Shown here piece by piece: positions 56,618 through 64,000 of a DNA stretch of 64,000 nucleotides (the stretch's first letter is position 1; every line of letters starts with the position of its first letter). Position numbers and translations under genes: made by a program. The notes under the pieces are model-generated. The model made no database searches. It saw nothing but the letters and a program-made list of their open reading frames with translations, and was not told the origin of the DNA. Source of the DNA: an uncultured Cryomorphaceae bacterium (lineage in GTDB: Bacteria; Bacteroidota; Bacteroidia; Flavobacteriales; Schleiferiaceae); the NCBI GenBank assembly GCA_937120475.1, contig CAKZJV010000007.1:2744068-2808067 (forward strand), written 5' to 3'.

Positions 56618-59233
56618 TTAATTCACCCGGTAACAAATCAACGTACCATCTTTGGTAGTGGTGATGATGTTAATAACCCCGTCCTGCCGTAAAGAACCCA
56701 TATCAAAAGGTCCCTGCGCAAAAACCGGGAAGCCTTTAATGGGTTGGCCTTCTTTATCAAATACGATTACCTGTTCGGCATTTTCGCTGTAGGCACCTAA
56801 GTAAAACTCCCTGCGGAAAATCATGGCTTTGGGCTTTGCCGAAATATCAGATTCCATTTCTGCCTGCCAAGGGTGTTCATCGCTTTTTACCACCAACTCT
56901 TCATCACTGCTAAAAATGTATTGGTCATCAAAATACAGGAAATAGTCGGCCGGTTTGCTTTCGTCCAGGTAAACGGCATCCACCGCTCCGCTCATGCCAA
57001 TGGCTACCATCTGGCCCTTGGTGTTGGAGACCAACAATTCCGATTCCTTCAGTTGATCACCTTCACGCAGGTAGAAGGGGGGGGTTAAGTTGGAAAGATC
57101 CGCAATGGTTTTAAAGCGCTCTTCGCCCCGCCTGTTGAGTAAGTACAAGGAGCCTTTTTCGCTGAGTACCACTATGAGGTCTTTACCGCTAATGGAAAAA
57201 AGCTGCGGCTGACTGATGAGCGGGCTGTCGGCCTTTTTGAATTGCCAGCCTTTAACGGGCTTTCCATCAATGCCGTAGTTCAGCAACCTCGTGCCAGCCG
57301 GAATCACCAAACGGTAATTACGGGCACGGTCGTAATTGAAAACTCCGGCTGCAGCGGTTGCCGCTTCGGGAAGTTTTATGGGGAAGTTCTCCACGTCACG
57401 CCCCAGCCGGTCGATCACATACAGGCTGCGAGCGGTATTGCACACCATCTGCAGCTTGTTGTTTTTGAACATATCCACCTGGGTTATAGTGCCCAGCAGG
57501 GGGCCGTCCAGCATTTTGTTCCACAGTATTTTACCATCCCCATCCACCAGGTACAGGCGATTGTCGCGGTCTTGTATCAGGACCTCATATTTGCGGGTGC
57601 TGTGGTTGAGCACCAACTGTGGGGTGTTCCGGGCAGGGCTCTCCAGTACGGTGGCCCACTGGCGGCTTACTTCTTCTTCGGTTTTGGGTTGATTGCGGAG
57701 GTAAAAGTTTACAAAGGCCGCATCGCCCTCGGTATTGAGCTGTAAGGCAGCCCAGCGGTAATTCAGTAATCTTTCCTTGTTTTTTTCCAGCGATTGTACA
57801 TCGGCCCCTTCCAATTTGGTTTTCACCAATTCCAGGAAAAGCGGATTAGCCGCAATTACCCGCAGGTGTGAGCGGGAGGGCACCCGGCCTATAAAGTCAA
57901 GGTAGCTTTCATCATTGCGCAGCGTTTTATCGGCCAGTACATCGTTGATGAGGCCCTTAAGTGCCGCATCGCTTTCCCCGAATAGCACATAATCGTCCAT
58001 AACCGTATAATAAGGCTTATACAGGCCTTTGTAAAGGCGGCCGTAAACTTTGGGCAGCATGCCCTCGTACGCCAGTTTTCGAAAAATAAAACCACGGTAT
58101 CCTTCAATAAAGGAAGAGTCTGAAATGGACTCGAGTGCTTCTTCGGCCAGGCTTTTTTTGCGGTGTTTGAAATAGGCAATGCGATGATTGTTCTGTACGG
58201 CAGCATCGGTGTAAATGAGGCCCATTTCCGTATCTACCCAATTGAGAATGGCGTTGCGGGCCTCAGCGGGCAGGGATGAAAGTTGCTGTTGATAACGGTT
58301 AAATCCGTCTGAGGCTTTCAGGTACTCCTCGTAATTGCGAAGGTACTCCTCGGCATTATCGAAGGTGTACGAAACCCAAAGCCCCACCCCGCCCGGTATA
58401 ATTTCGGCTGCTTCGGGTTGCCGGGCCTCTGCTCCGCGGAAAGCTTTGAGAAAATAGCCTTCCGTTTCCGGCAATAGCAGGATGCCATTCATTAAGAGCT
58501 CCTCGTTGTAAATCTGCAGGTCCAGTTCAGCCCATTGCCCGGCCCGCGGTAAAAAGTTAAGTTCTGCGAGGGGCAGGCTTTTTTTGAGCCAGGCCGGTAG
58601 CTCTTCCATTCGTATAAAAAGGTTGGCCAGGTCTTTTTTATTGGCAGTACTGTACAGTTTTTCAAACTCGGGGTTATGGCGAAAGTTAAAGTCGCTGTTC
58701 AGTTGGCGAATGGCTTCTTCCACCAGGTTTATGCTGCTGCTAAACAACAGGATGTTACGGTAGGAGCTCAGGCTGAATTTTTCCTGTTGCCCATCCATAA
58801 AGGTGAATACTTCGGCCCCGGCATACGTTTTCTTTTTAAAGTCGTAGCGGGAAGCCAGGTTTTTACCCAACGAACGTTCAAAGTCTGCATCACCGGTGGT
58901 CAAAAAGAGCATGTCGTATTTGCTGGCACCACTCAGGGAGGTACTGATCAGCACTTTTCGGTTCTCTAAAAAAGCCTGCAGGGTATCGGCCGGAAAAAGG
59001 TCTTTGAGGTGACCTAATTGCTCGCTGAACAAACGAATGGCGGGCAGGCTGTCGGCATCACGGTATATTTTGGTTTGCTTTACCTCCTGGAAGGCGCGGT
59101 TAATATCACGGGTTTCAATCAGCAGTACCGAAGATTGCGGTATAGCCGAAAAAAGATCTGCATTATTTTTAGGTTCCGGCTGGCAAGCCACTATCCCTAA
59201 AGCAAGGATGAAAAATATTCCGAATGCCTTCAT
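56618..59233 (-). CDS. large lipoprotein: DUF3352-like domain plus beta-propeller
   Basis: 871 residues. Lipobox IVAC (Cys17); residues 25-550 have the alternating pattern of DUF3352 (ADLFSAIPQSSVLLIE, LLFSSSINLVEEAI, LANLFIRMEELP). Residues 560-871 resemble a PQQ-type/BamB-like propeller (VLIQDRDNRLYLVDGDG, YVIDRLGRDVENFP, LIVVLSEKGSLYLLNRRGEE, final TTKDGTLICYRVN). A surface-facing or periplasmic scaffold is likely. TACTTTTG promoter element 20 bp upstream. Role unknown. Confidence 0.75.
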   Translation of the reverse strand: MKAFGIFFILALGIVACQPEPKNNADLFSAIPQSSVLLIETRDINRAFQEVKQTKIYRDADSLPAIRLFSEQLGHLKDLFPADTLQAFLENRKVLISTSLSGASKYDMLFLTTGDADFERSLGKNLASRYDFKKKTYAGAEVFTFMDGQQEKFSLSSYRNILLFSSSINLVEEAIRQLNSDFNFRHNPEFEKLYSTANKKDLANLFIRMEELPAWLKKSLPLAELNFLPRAGQWAELDLQIYNEELLMNGILLLPETEGYFLKAFRGAEARQPEAAEIIPGGVGLWVSYTFDNAEEYLRNYEEYLKASDGFNRYQQQLSSLPAEARNAILNWVDTEMGLIYTDAAVQNNHRIAYFKHRKKSLAEEALESISDSSFIEGYRGFIFRKLAYEGMLPKVYGRLYKGLYKPYYTVMDDYVLFGESDAALKGLINDVLADKTLRNDESYLDFIGRVPSRSHLRVIAANPLFLELVKTKLEGADVQSLEKNKERLLNYRWAALQLNTEGDAAFVNFYLRNQPKTEEEVSRQWATVLESPARNTPQLVLNHSTRKYEVLIQDRDNRLYLVDGDGKILWNKMLDGPLLGTITQVDMFKNNKLQMVCNTARSLYVIDRLGRDVENFPIKLPEAATAAAGVFNYDRARNYRLVIPAGTRLLNYGIDGKPVKGWQFKKADSPLISQPQLFSISGKDLIVVLSEKGSLYLLNRRGEERFKTIADLSNLTPPFYLREGDQLKESELLVSNTKGQMVAIGMSGAVDAVYLDESKPADYFLYFDDQYIFSSDEELVVKSDEHPWQAEMESDISAKPKAMIFRREFYLGAYSENAEQVIVFDKEGQPIKGFPVFAQGPFDMGSLRQDGVINIITTTKDGTLICYRVN

Positions 59234-59253
59234 GTAAGCCTTGAAATTAGCGA

Positions 59254-59261
59254 CAAAAGTA
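59254..59261 (-). promoter_or_regulatory. Bacteroidota -7 element TACTTTTG
   Basis: Perfect TAnnTTTG on the minus strand 20 bp before the ATG of the DUF3352-like lipoprotein; separates its transcription from the rnhB gene upstream. Confidence 0.6.
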
Positions 59262-59275
59262 TAATAAAGTAAGGA

Positions 59276-59884
59276 TCAGATTTTGAGCTTCAATTGTTCA
59301 GGCAACTGCCGGAATGATTGGCGGTGATAGGGGCTTAAGCCTTGCTGGCGGATGGCCTCACGGTGTACTTTGGTGGGGTAACCTTTATTGGTGGCCCACT
59401 GGTAGTGCGGGTACTCGGCATGCAATTGTTGCATATACTCATCGCGGTGGGTTTTGGCCAGGATAGATGCAGCCGCGATGCTTTTAAACTTACCGTCACC
59501 TTTTACAATGCAATGGTGGGGGTACGTTTTATGCGCATTAAAGCGGTTACCATCAATCAGCAGGCAGTCGGGCACCACCTGTAGTTGATCGATGGCGCGA
59601 TGCATGGCCAGAAAGGAGGCATTGAGAATATTGATCCGGTCGATTTCGTGGTGATCTACAAAACTTACGGCCCAGGCCAGAGCTTTTTTTTCAATAATGT
59701 GGCGCAGTTGGTTTCTTTCCGCTTCCTTCAGTTGTTTGGAATCGTTGATCAAAGGGTGGCGAAAGCGGGGTGGTAATATTACCGCTGCCGCCACTACCGG
59801 ACCGGCCAGGCAGCCCCTTCCGGCCTCATCGCAACCGGCTTCGGTTAAACCTTTGGTATGAAAATTAAGCAAGCCTTTTGGCAT
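59276..59884 (-). CDS. rnhB: ribonuclease HII
   Basis: 202 residues. Cleaves RNA-DNA hybrids at embedded ribonucleotides. The first catalytic pair is Asp19-Glu20 in CDEAGRG; further active-site Asp are at about 112 (CLLIDGNRF) and 131 (VKGDGKF). [15 protein letters not shown] completes the family signature. Starts 20 bp inside the 3' end of the GT4 gene. Confidence 0.94.
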   Translation of the reverse strand: MPKGLLNFHTKGLTEAGCDEAGRGCLAGPVVAAAVILPPRFRHPLINDSKQLKEAERNQLRHIIEKKALAWAVSFVDHHEIDRINILNASFLAMHRAIDQLQVVPDCLLIDGNRFNAHKTYPHHCIVKGDGKFKSIAAASILAKTHRDEYMQQLHAEYPHYQWATNKGYPTKVHREAIRQQGLSPYHRQSFRQLPEQLKLKI

Positions 59885-61001
59885 CTTCCAGGGCCTTTTG
59901 AATACTTTCCCACATCATGTCTGCTGAGCGGTCCCAGGTAAAAATCTCAGCTCTCTTACGTCCTCTTTCAATCAGGGTTTGGCGCAATTTCTCATCTTCC
60001 ATCTCTTCCATCGCTTTGGCGATATGCTCCACATTATGAGGGTTGCATATCAAGGCGGCATCTCCGGCTACCTCGGGCATGGAAGTGGTGGTGGCCGTGA
60101 TCACCGGAACCCCACATTTAAAGGCCTCTACGATTGGAATACCAAAACCTTCAAAATGCGATACAAAGAGCAGGGCATGCGAGGAAGCCAGTACCTTATT
60201 CAGGTCTTTTCCTTCCAGGCGGCCGGTAAAAATGATGTCGTTGCGATAGGGGTGATGGTTGTAAATGGCCGCGATAGTCTTGTTCCAGAACATTTTTTCA
60301 CCCACAATCACAAATTTTTTAAGGCCCCCGGCCTTCCGGTAAAGGGAGTAAGCTGCCAGCATTCCATCGATATTCTTTCGAGGGTTGAGTGCCCCTACAA
60401 AAATGAAGTACTCCGCTCCATGGGTAATTTCTTTACGAACCTCTTCTTTTTCTTCGCTTTGCAGCGGAAAAAAGAAATCTCCGGCACCGTTGTACACCAC
60501 GTCCACCTTGGTATTGGATATGCCGTAGGTGGCACAAATATCCCTGCGGCTATAGCGTGAAACCGTAGCGATCCGCAAGGCCTTGTGGGCAAACTTTCGG
60601 AAATTCTTCAAAAAATAACCACGGGCTTTACGGGGTATGTTTTCGGGGTGGTGTTCAAAGTTTATATCGTGAATAACCGCAATATCGGGCACTTTACTTC
60701 TTAAACTCACGTATCCATCAGTAGAGATAAAGAGGTCGGGTTTATGCTTTTTAAAAACACGGGGCAAGCTCCATTCAAACCAAATGTACCAGAGTATGGG
60801 GTGGCGTGCCGGTGGAGCAATAACCACGGGAGTGATGTTGGATTCGAAAATGAAACGCGGCTCATAGGGACGGTCGAAAATAAAGAGCCATTCTATTTCG
60901 GGATGGCGCTGGGCCAGCCTTCTGAAAATTTCATAGGTGAACCAACCGATACCTTCCAGTTTGTTGGGAAGCAAAAGCCTTGTATTTACTGCTATTTTCA
61001 C
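59865..61001 (-). CDS. GT4 family glycosyltransferase
   Basis: 378 residues, GTG start, 6 bp after a perfect TATATTTG. GT-B fold: N-terminal [21 protein letters not shown] glycine loop, and the C-terminal donor site with [20 protein letters not shown] containing the E-x7-E motif and a [10 protein letters not shown] segment. Transfers a sugar to a lipid-linked acceptor in surface polysaccharide synthesis. Divergent from the flippase gene, so it belongs to the polysaccharide locus at the right edge. Confidence 0.9.
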   Translation of the reverse strand: MKIAVNTRLLLPNKLEGIGWFTYEIFRRLAQRHPEIEWLFIFDRPYEPRFIFESNITPVVIAPPARHPILWYIWFEWSLPRVFKKHKPDLFISTDGYVSLRSKVPDIAVIHDINFEHHPENIPRKARGYFLKNFRKFAHKALRIATVSRYSRRDICATYGISNTKVDVVYNGAGDFFFPLQSEEKEEVRKEITHGAEYFIFVGALNPRKNIDGMLAAYSLYRKAGGLKKFVIVGEKMFWNKTIAAIYNHHPYRNDIIFTGRLEGKDLNKVLASSHALLFVSHFEGFGIPIVEAFKCGVPVITATTTSMPEVAGDAALICNPHNVEHIAKAMEEMEDEKLRQTLIERGRKRAEIFTWDRSADMMWESIQKALEDAKRLA

Positions 61002-61006
61002 GGCCT

Positions 61007-61014
61007 CAAATATA
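61007..61014 (-). promoter_or_regulatory. Bacteroidota -7 element TATATTTG
   Basis: Perfect TAnnTTTG on the minus strand, 5 bp before the GTG of the GT4 gene, suggesting a leaderless message. Confidence 0.6.
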
Positions 61015-61051
61015 GCGTCATAATATTTACTTTAGCTGTTTTTAAGCCCTT

Positions 61052-62491
61052 ATGCAGAAGAAGTTCGTCAGTAATCTGCTGTTGCTGCTCTTTCTCAATT
61101 TCCTGGTAAAGCCTGCCTGGATTTTTGGTATCGACCTTACGGTGCAAAACCGGGTAGGGGCAGAGGAGTATGGCCTTTACTTCGCCCTGTTCAACTTCTC
61201 TATGGTGTTTAATATTATTCTTGACCTGGGGCTTAACCATTACAACAACCAGGCGGTGGCCCGCAACAAGCCGGAGGTGGTTCGAAATTTTTCAAATCTT
61301 ACCAGCCTCAAGTTTTTCCTGGGACTGGTTTACCTGCTCATTATGATTGTGGTGGGTTATACCGTGGGTTATCGGGATATTGCCTTCCGGCTGATGCTGA
61401 TACTTACCTTCAACCAATTCCTGGCTTCACTCATTCTCTTTTTCCGCTCCAGCCTTTCGGGAATGCAGTTTTTTAAGGCGGACAGCATTTTGAGTGTTAT
61501 CGATAAAGGCCTTATGATTGTATTGTGTGGCTTTTTACTTTTTGGTTTGGAAGAGGTAATTGAGTTCAACATTATATATTACGCACTGGCACAAACCGCC
61601 AGCTATGTACTGGCTTCGCTGATTGCCTTTATTATGGTGTGGAAAAAGGTAAGGGTGTTCACCTTGCGCATCAGCTTTAAATCCTACCGAAAAGGTTTGC
61701 GCAGGAGTGTGCCTTATGCTTTGCTGATCCTGCTGATGTCACTTTACACCAGGGTAGATGGAATTATGCTCGAACGACTGGTAGGGTCTTATGAAAACGG
61801 TATTTACGCAGCTTCCTTCCGTTTGCTGGATATGGTGAATCAATTGGGCTACCTGTTCGGAGTGCTTTTACTGCCTATGTTTGGGGCTATGTTGGGGCGA
61901 AAGGAAAATGTGAGTAACCTCACCCGGCTTTCGTTTAACCTCATTTTTACCGTTTTGTGGGCGGTGGCCTTAATCGGGTATTTTAATGCCGAACAAATTA
62001 TGAGTGCCCTTTACCGGGTAAGTGACCCCTCCCTGGCCCCGGTTTTTAAATTGCTCATCGCCAGTAGTATCGGTTTTGGCACCACCTTTATTTTTGGCAC
62101 TTTGCTTACCGCTGCCCGTGAGTTGCGCCTTCTGAATATCATTGCCGTTAGCGGCTTTCTGCTCAATATTGTAATGAACTTTATACTCATTCCGTATTAC
62201 GGTGCCGAAGGAGCAGCCATAGCCACGGTTTTTACGCAGCTCTTAACGGCCATTGTCCAGGTAATCTATTCCTTCCGGAGGATAAATTTGGTTTTTCCTA
62301 AAGTCTATCCCCTGCGCCTTTTGAGTTTTATCCTGGTAACGATGTTGTTGATTTGGTTCATTCACGGTTTAAACCTGGCTTTAATACCCTCTTTGCTACT
62401 TTCGCTGGTGCTTTCATTAACCCTTTCCCTGGTGCTTAAACTCATTAATTTTCAGGCGGCAATAGAATTATTAAAGTCGCGTTTGAAGTAG
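61052..62491 (+). CDS. oligosaccharide flippase family protein (Wzx-like)
   Basis: 479 residues, twelve or more membrane helices. The N-terminal RVGAEEYGLYFALFNFS segment and the central RVDGIMLERLVGSYENGIYAASFR are typical of polysaccharide-biosynthesis (RfbX/Wzx, MOP) exporters. Moves lipid-linked oligosaccharide units to the periplasm for polymerisation. Divergent from the GT4 gene and upstream of Wzz. Confidence 0.92.
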   Translation: MQKKFVSNLLLLLFLNFLVKPAWIFGIDLTVQNRVGAEEYGLYFALFNFSMVFNIILDLGLNHYNNQAVARNKPEVVRNFSNLTSLKFFLGLVYLLIMIVVGYTVGYRDIAFRLMLILTFNQFLASLILFFRSSLSGMQFFKADSILSVIDKGLMIVLCGFLLFGLEEVIEFNIIYYALAQTASYVLASLIAFIMVWKKVRVFTLRISFKSYRKGLRRSVPYALLILLMSLYTRVDGIMLERLVGSYENGIYAASFRLLDMVNQLGYLFGVLLLPMFGAMLGRKENVSNLTRLSFNLIFTVLWAVALIGYFNAEQIMSALYRVSDPSLAPVFKLLIASSIGFGTTFIFGTLLTAARELRLLNIIAVSGFLLNIVMNFILIPYYGAEGAAIATVFTQLLTAIVQVIYSFRRINLVFPKVYPLRLLSFILVTMLLIWFIHGLNLALIPSLLLSLVLSLTLSLVLKLINFQAAIELLKSRLK

Positions 62492-62515
62492 CCTTAAGGG
62501 TTTATCTCTTTATTA

Positions 62516-62523
62516 TATTTTTG
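62516..62523 (+). promoter_or_regulatory. Bacteroidota -7 element TATTTTTG
   Basis: Perfect TAnnTTTG 22 bp before the Wzz ATG; suggests a separate start for the Wzz-Wzy genes. Confidence 0.6.
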
Positions 62524-62545
62524 CCGAAATTCTTTTCCAGATATC

Positions 62546-63583
62546 ATGCAGGACCAAAAAGATACTTCCCGGGTATTCGACTCCAGTAATTTAATTATTT
62601 ACCTCTACAAATGGCGAATCCCACTTTTGGGTGTGGCCGTGTTAGCGGCTATACTGGCGGCTATTTTCAGCGGACCGTCTTTTATCGATCCCAAGTATAA
62701 ATCCACGGTAACCATTTTCCCTACCACCACCAACTCTTTGTCCAAAGCTCTTTTACCGCAGCAGTTTGCTTCCCGCGGCCAGGATATCCTGGAGTTTGGC
62801 GCTGAAGAAGAGGCAGAACAACTGCTACAAATCCTGAATTCTGATGAGATTCGGAACCGGATTATAGAACGTTATAACCTTATGGACCACTACGGTATTG
62901 ACAGTAACAGCCGTTTTGTGCGTACCGAGATGTACGACAATTTTGATGACAATATCTCTTTTGAGCGTACCGAGTTCATGTCTATAGAGATCAGTGTTTT
63001 GGATACTGATCCCGATACAGCGGCTTTAATTGCCAATGATATTGTACTGTTGCTGGATGAAGCTAAAAACCGCATTCAAAAGGAACGCGCCCTCCAGGGT
63101 TTGAAAATTATTGAAGGGGAGTACGAGGAGTTAAAGAACGAGGTATTGAAGCTGGAAGACTCGCTTACCGCCTTGCGCTACAAGGGAGTGCACGATTACG
63201 AAGGCCAGTCAGCCGTGTATAGCGAGCAATTAGCTTTTGAAATTGCCTCCAACGGTGAGGATAGCTGGCAGGCGAGGGGTATTAAGGTAAAGCTGGATAC
63301 CCTGGCTAAATATGGCGGCCCTTATGTATCTATACGCGATGAATTGCAATACCTCAGAGGCCAGATGGTACAAATCAAAACCCGGCTGGACCAGGCCAGG
63401 GTGGATGTGGAACAATTCCTGCCCGCTTCCTTTAAGGTGAACCTGGCTTACCCGGCTGAAAAGAAATCCTACCCCACCCGTTGGTTGATAGTGGCCATAA
63501 GCGCGCTGGGAGCCTTCGTGTTCACCCTTATCGTTATTCTGATTTTGGATACCATCAGGCACGCAAAGGCACAGGAAGCCTAG
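62546..63583 (+). CDS. Wzz/chain-length determinant family protein
   Basis: 345 residues. One N-terminal membrane helix (residues 26-45), a long coiled-coil periplasmic domain (residues 60-300; DSLTALRYKGVHDYEGQ in the middle) and a C-terminal helix (near 312-335). Controls the length of polysaccharide polymers made by Wzy. No tyrosine kinase domain, unlike Wzc. Overlaps the next gene by 1 bp (TAGTG). Confidence 0.88.
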   Translation: MQDQKDTSRVFDSSNLIIYLYKWRIPLLGVAVLAAILAAIFSGPSFIDPKYKSTVTIFPTTTNSLSKALLPQQFASRGQDILEFGAEEEAEQLLQILNSDEIRNRIIERYNLMDHYGIDSNSRFVRTEMYDNFDDNISFERTEFMSIEISVLDTDPDTAALIANDIVLLLDEAKNRIQKERALQGLKIIEGEYEELKNEVLKLEDSLTALRYKGVHDYEGQSAVYSEQLAFEIASNGEDSWQARGIKVKLDTLAKYGGPYVSIRDELQYLRGQMVQIKTRLDQARVDVEQFLPASFKVNLAYPAEKKSYPTRWLIVAISALGAFVFTLIVILILDTIRHAKAQEA

Positions 63584-64000
63584 TGAAGACCTGGCTTAGC
63601 AATACCGGTAACCGCACCGTAATAACGGTAGGGATTCTTCTGAGTCTCCTGAACGTAGCGTTTATTTTAACGGAAAACTTCTGGGGTTTACTAATTCCTT
63701 TTGGTTTGGCGTTAATAGCCTTTATTGTATTGTCATTGGATAAGGCAGTACTCTTCTTGGTATTTGCCACCCCGGTATCGGTATTCTATTATAACGAAGA
63801 AATGCGATTAGGCTTCAGTATTCCTACCGAGCCTATTCTGTTTGGTATCATGCTGCTATTCCTGGTAAAGGTCCTGTTTATGGGAACCTTTGACCGGAAA
63901 GTGGTTAGCCACCCTATATCGCTGGCTATACTCTTTAATCTGGTTTGGATGGTCATGACCAGTGTAACCAGCGAAATGCCGCTTGTTTCGTTCAAATATG
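63583..64000 (+). CDS. O-antigen polymerase/ligase-like protein, partial
   Basis: GTG start overlapping the Wzz stop (TAGTG); open to the window end, 139 residues. Only hydrophobic N-terminal helices are visible (TVITVGILLSLLNVAFIL, WGLLIPFGLALIAFIVL, PILFGIMLLFLVKVLFMG), as expected of Wzy or WaaL-type membrane proteins, which have ~12 helices. Named by position after Wzx and Wzz. The 3' part, needed to tell polymerase from ligase, is outside the window. Confidence 0.7.
   Translation, partial: MKTWLSNTGNRTVITVGILLSLLNVAFILTENFWGLLIPFGLALIAFIVLSLDKAVLFLVFATPVSVFYYNEEMRLGFSIPTEPILFGIMLLFLVKVLFMGTFDRKVVSHPISLAILFNLVWMVMTSVTSEMPLVSFKY

Noticed and set aside
1-64000. CRISPR arrays, prophage or ICE genes, rRNA and tRNA genes
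   Set aside because: No regularly spaced repeats with unique spacers, no integrase, relaxase or phage structural genes, and no TTC-arm pattern of tRNAs were seen in intergenic regions.

Overview
The window looks like a chromosomal segment of a Bacteroidota bacterium, most likely of the Flavobacteriia type. The reasons are: many start codons lie 3 to 30 bases downstream of the Bacteroidota -7 promoter element TAnnTTTG; three secreted proteins end in type IX secretion (T9SS) sorting domains; there are many lipoproteins and small outer-membrane barrels; isoprenoids are made through mevalonate (mevalonate kinase and diphosphomevalonate decarboxylase in one operon with a UbiA prenyltransferase); and lone families common in this phylum are present (DUF5522, DUF6503-like, DUF4304, YwqK/MORN, four-helix-bundle S23). 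A closer taxonomic placement is not supported from here.

Layout. 1-3.1 kb: a tight minus-strand operon (lipoprotein, DUF1684, TfoX-like, two short-chain dehydrogenase-type proteins, VOC protein). 3.2-5.2 kb: a PqiA-like membrane protein and a barrel, followed by an intergenic region with a candidate ~70-nt small RNA. 5.6-13.8 kb: thioredoxin-domain YyaL-like protein, PiT phosphate transporter, M20 dipeptidase, Nudix hydrolase, sterol-desaturase-type oxidase, lipoprotein. 13.8-14.5 kb: a repeat island around a lone HTH_17 gene. 14.5-17.4 kb: an Omp85-type POTRA/barrel protein with a DUF547 protein fused to a barrel-like domain. 17.5-25.4 kb: a seven-gene plus-strand unit in which genes overlap or are 3 nt apart: flavoprotein, membrane polyferredoxin, MORN protein, two GT2 glycosyltransferases (one cellulose-synthase-like), a GT-C-type transferase and a GH113-like glycosidase. 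25.4-29.7 kb: fabD, lipoprotein, mvaD, mevalonate kinase, UbiA. 29.7-33.0 kb: inserted S23-type gene, queD, DUF1579-like, and a LemA/TPM/TPM operon. 33.1-44.7 kb: a 1110-residue metalloprotease lipoprotein, MerR regulator, M23 peptidase, alaS, barrel, acidic lipoprotein, OmpH/Skp, a 46-residue protein and an Omp28-like T9SS cargo. 44.8-49.4 kb: DUF2200, DUF1801, two more T9SS cargos, a PNPOx-type oxidase, and a frameshifted small Cys-rich secreted protein. 49.4-51.1 kb: a second repeat island with two small genes bracketed by near-identical palindromic repeats. 51.1-59.9 kb: hutU with a DUF5522 gene, ACC-deaminase/D-cysteine-desulfhydrase-like enzyme, glucosaminidase with LysM, two large lipoproteins, rnhB. 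59.9-64 kb: start of a surface-polysaccharide locus (GT4, Wzx-type flippase, Wzz, partial Wzy/WaaL-like).

Working together. The segment is mostly core metabolism (alaS, fabD, rnhB, mevalonate enzymes, queD) mixed with a large cell-envelope complement. Two polysaccharide loci are present: a compact synthase-type operon (17.5-25.4 kb) and a Wzx/Wzz-type locus at the right edge. The accessory signal is concentrated in the two repeat islands and around the S23 gene, where lone small genes sit between short palindromic or AT-rich repeats in otherwise ordinary chromosome.
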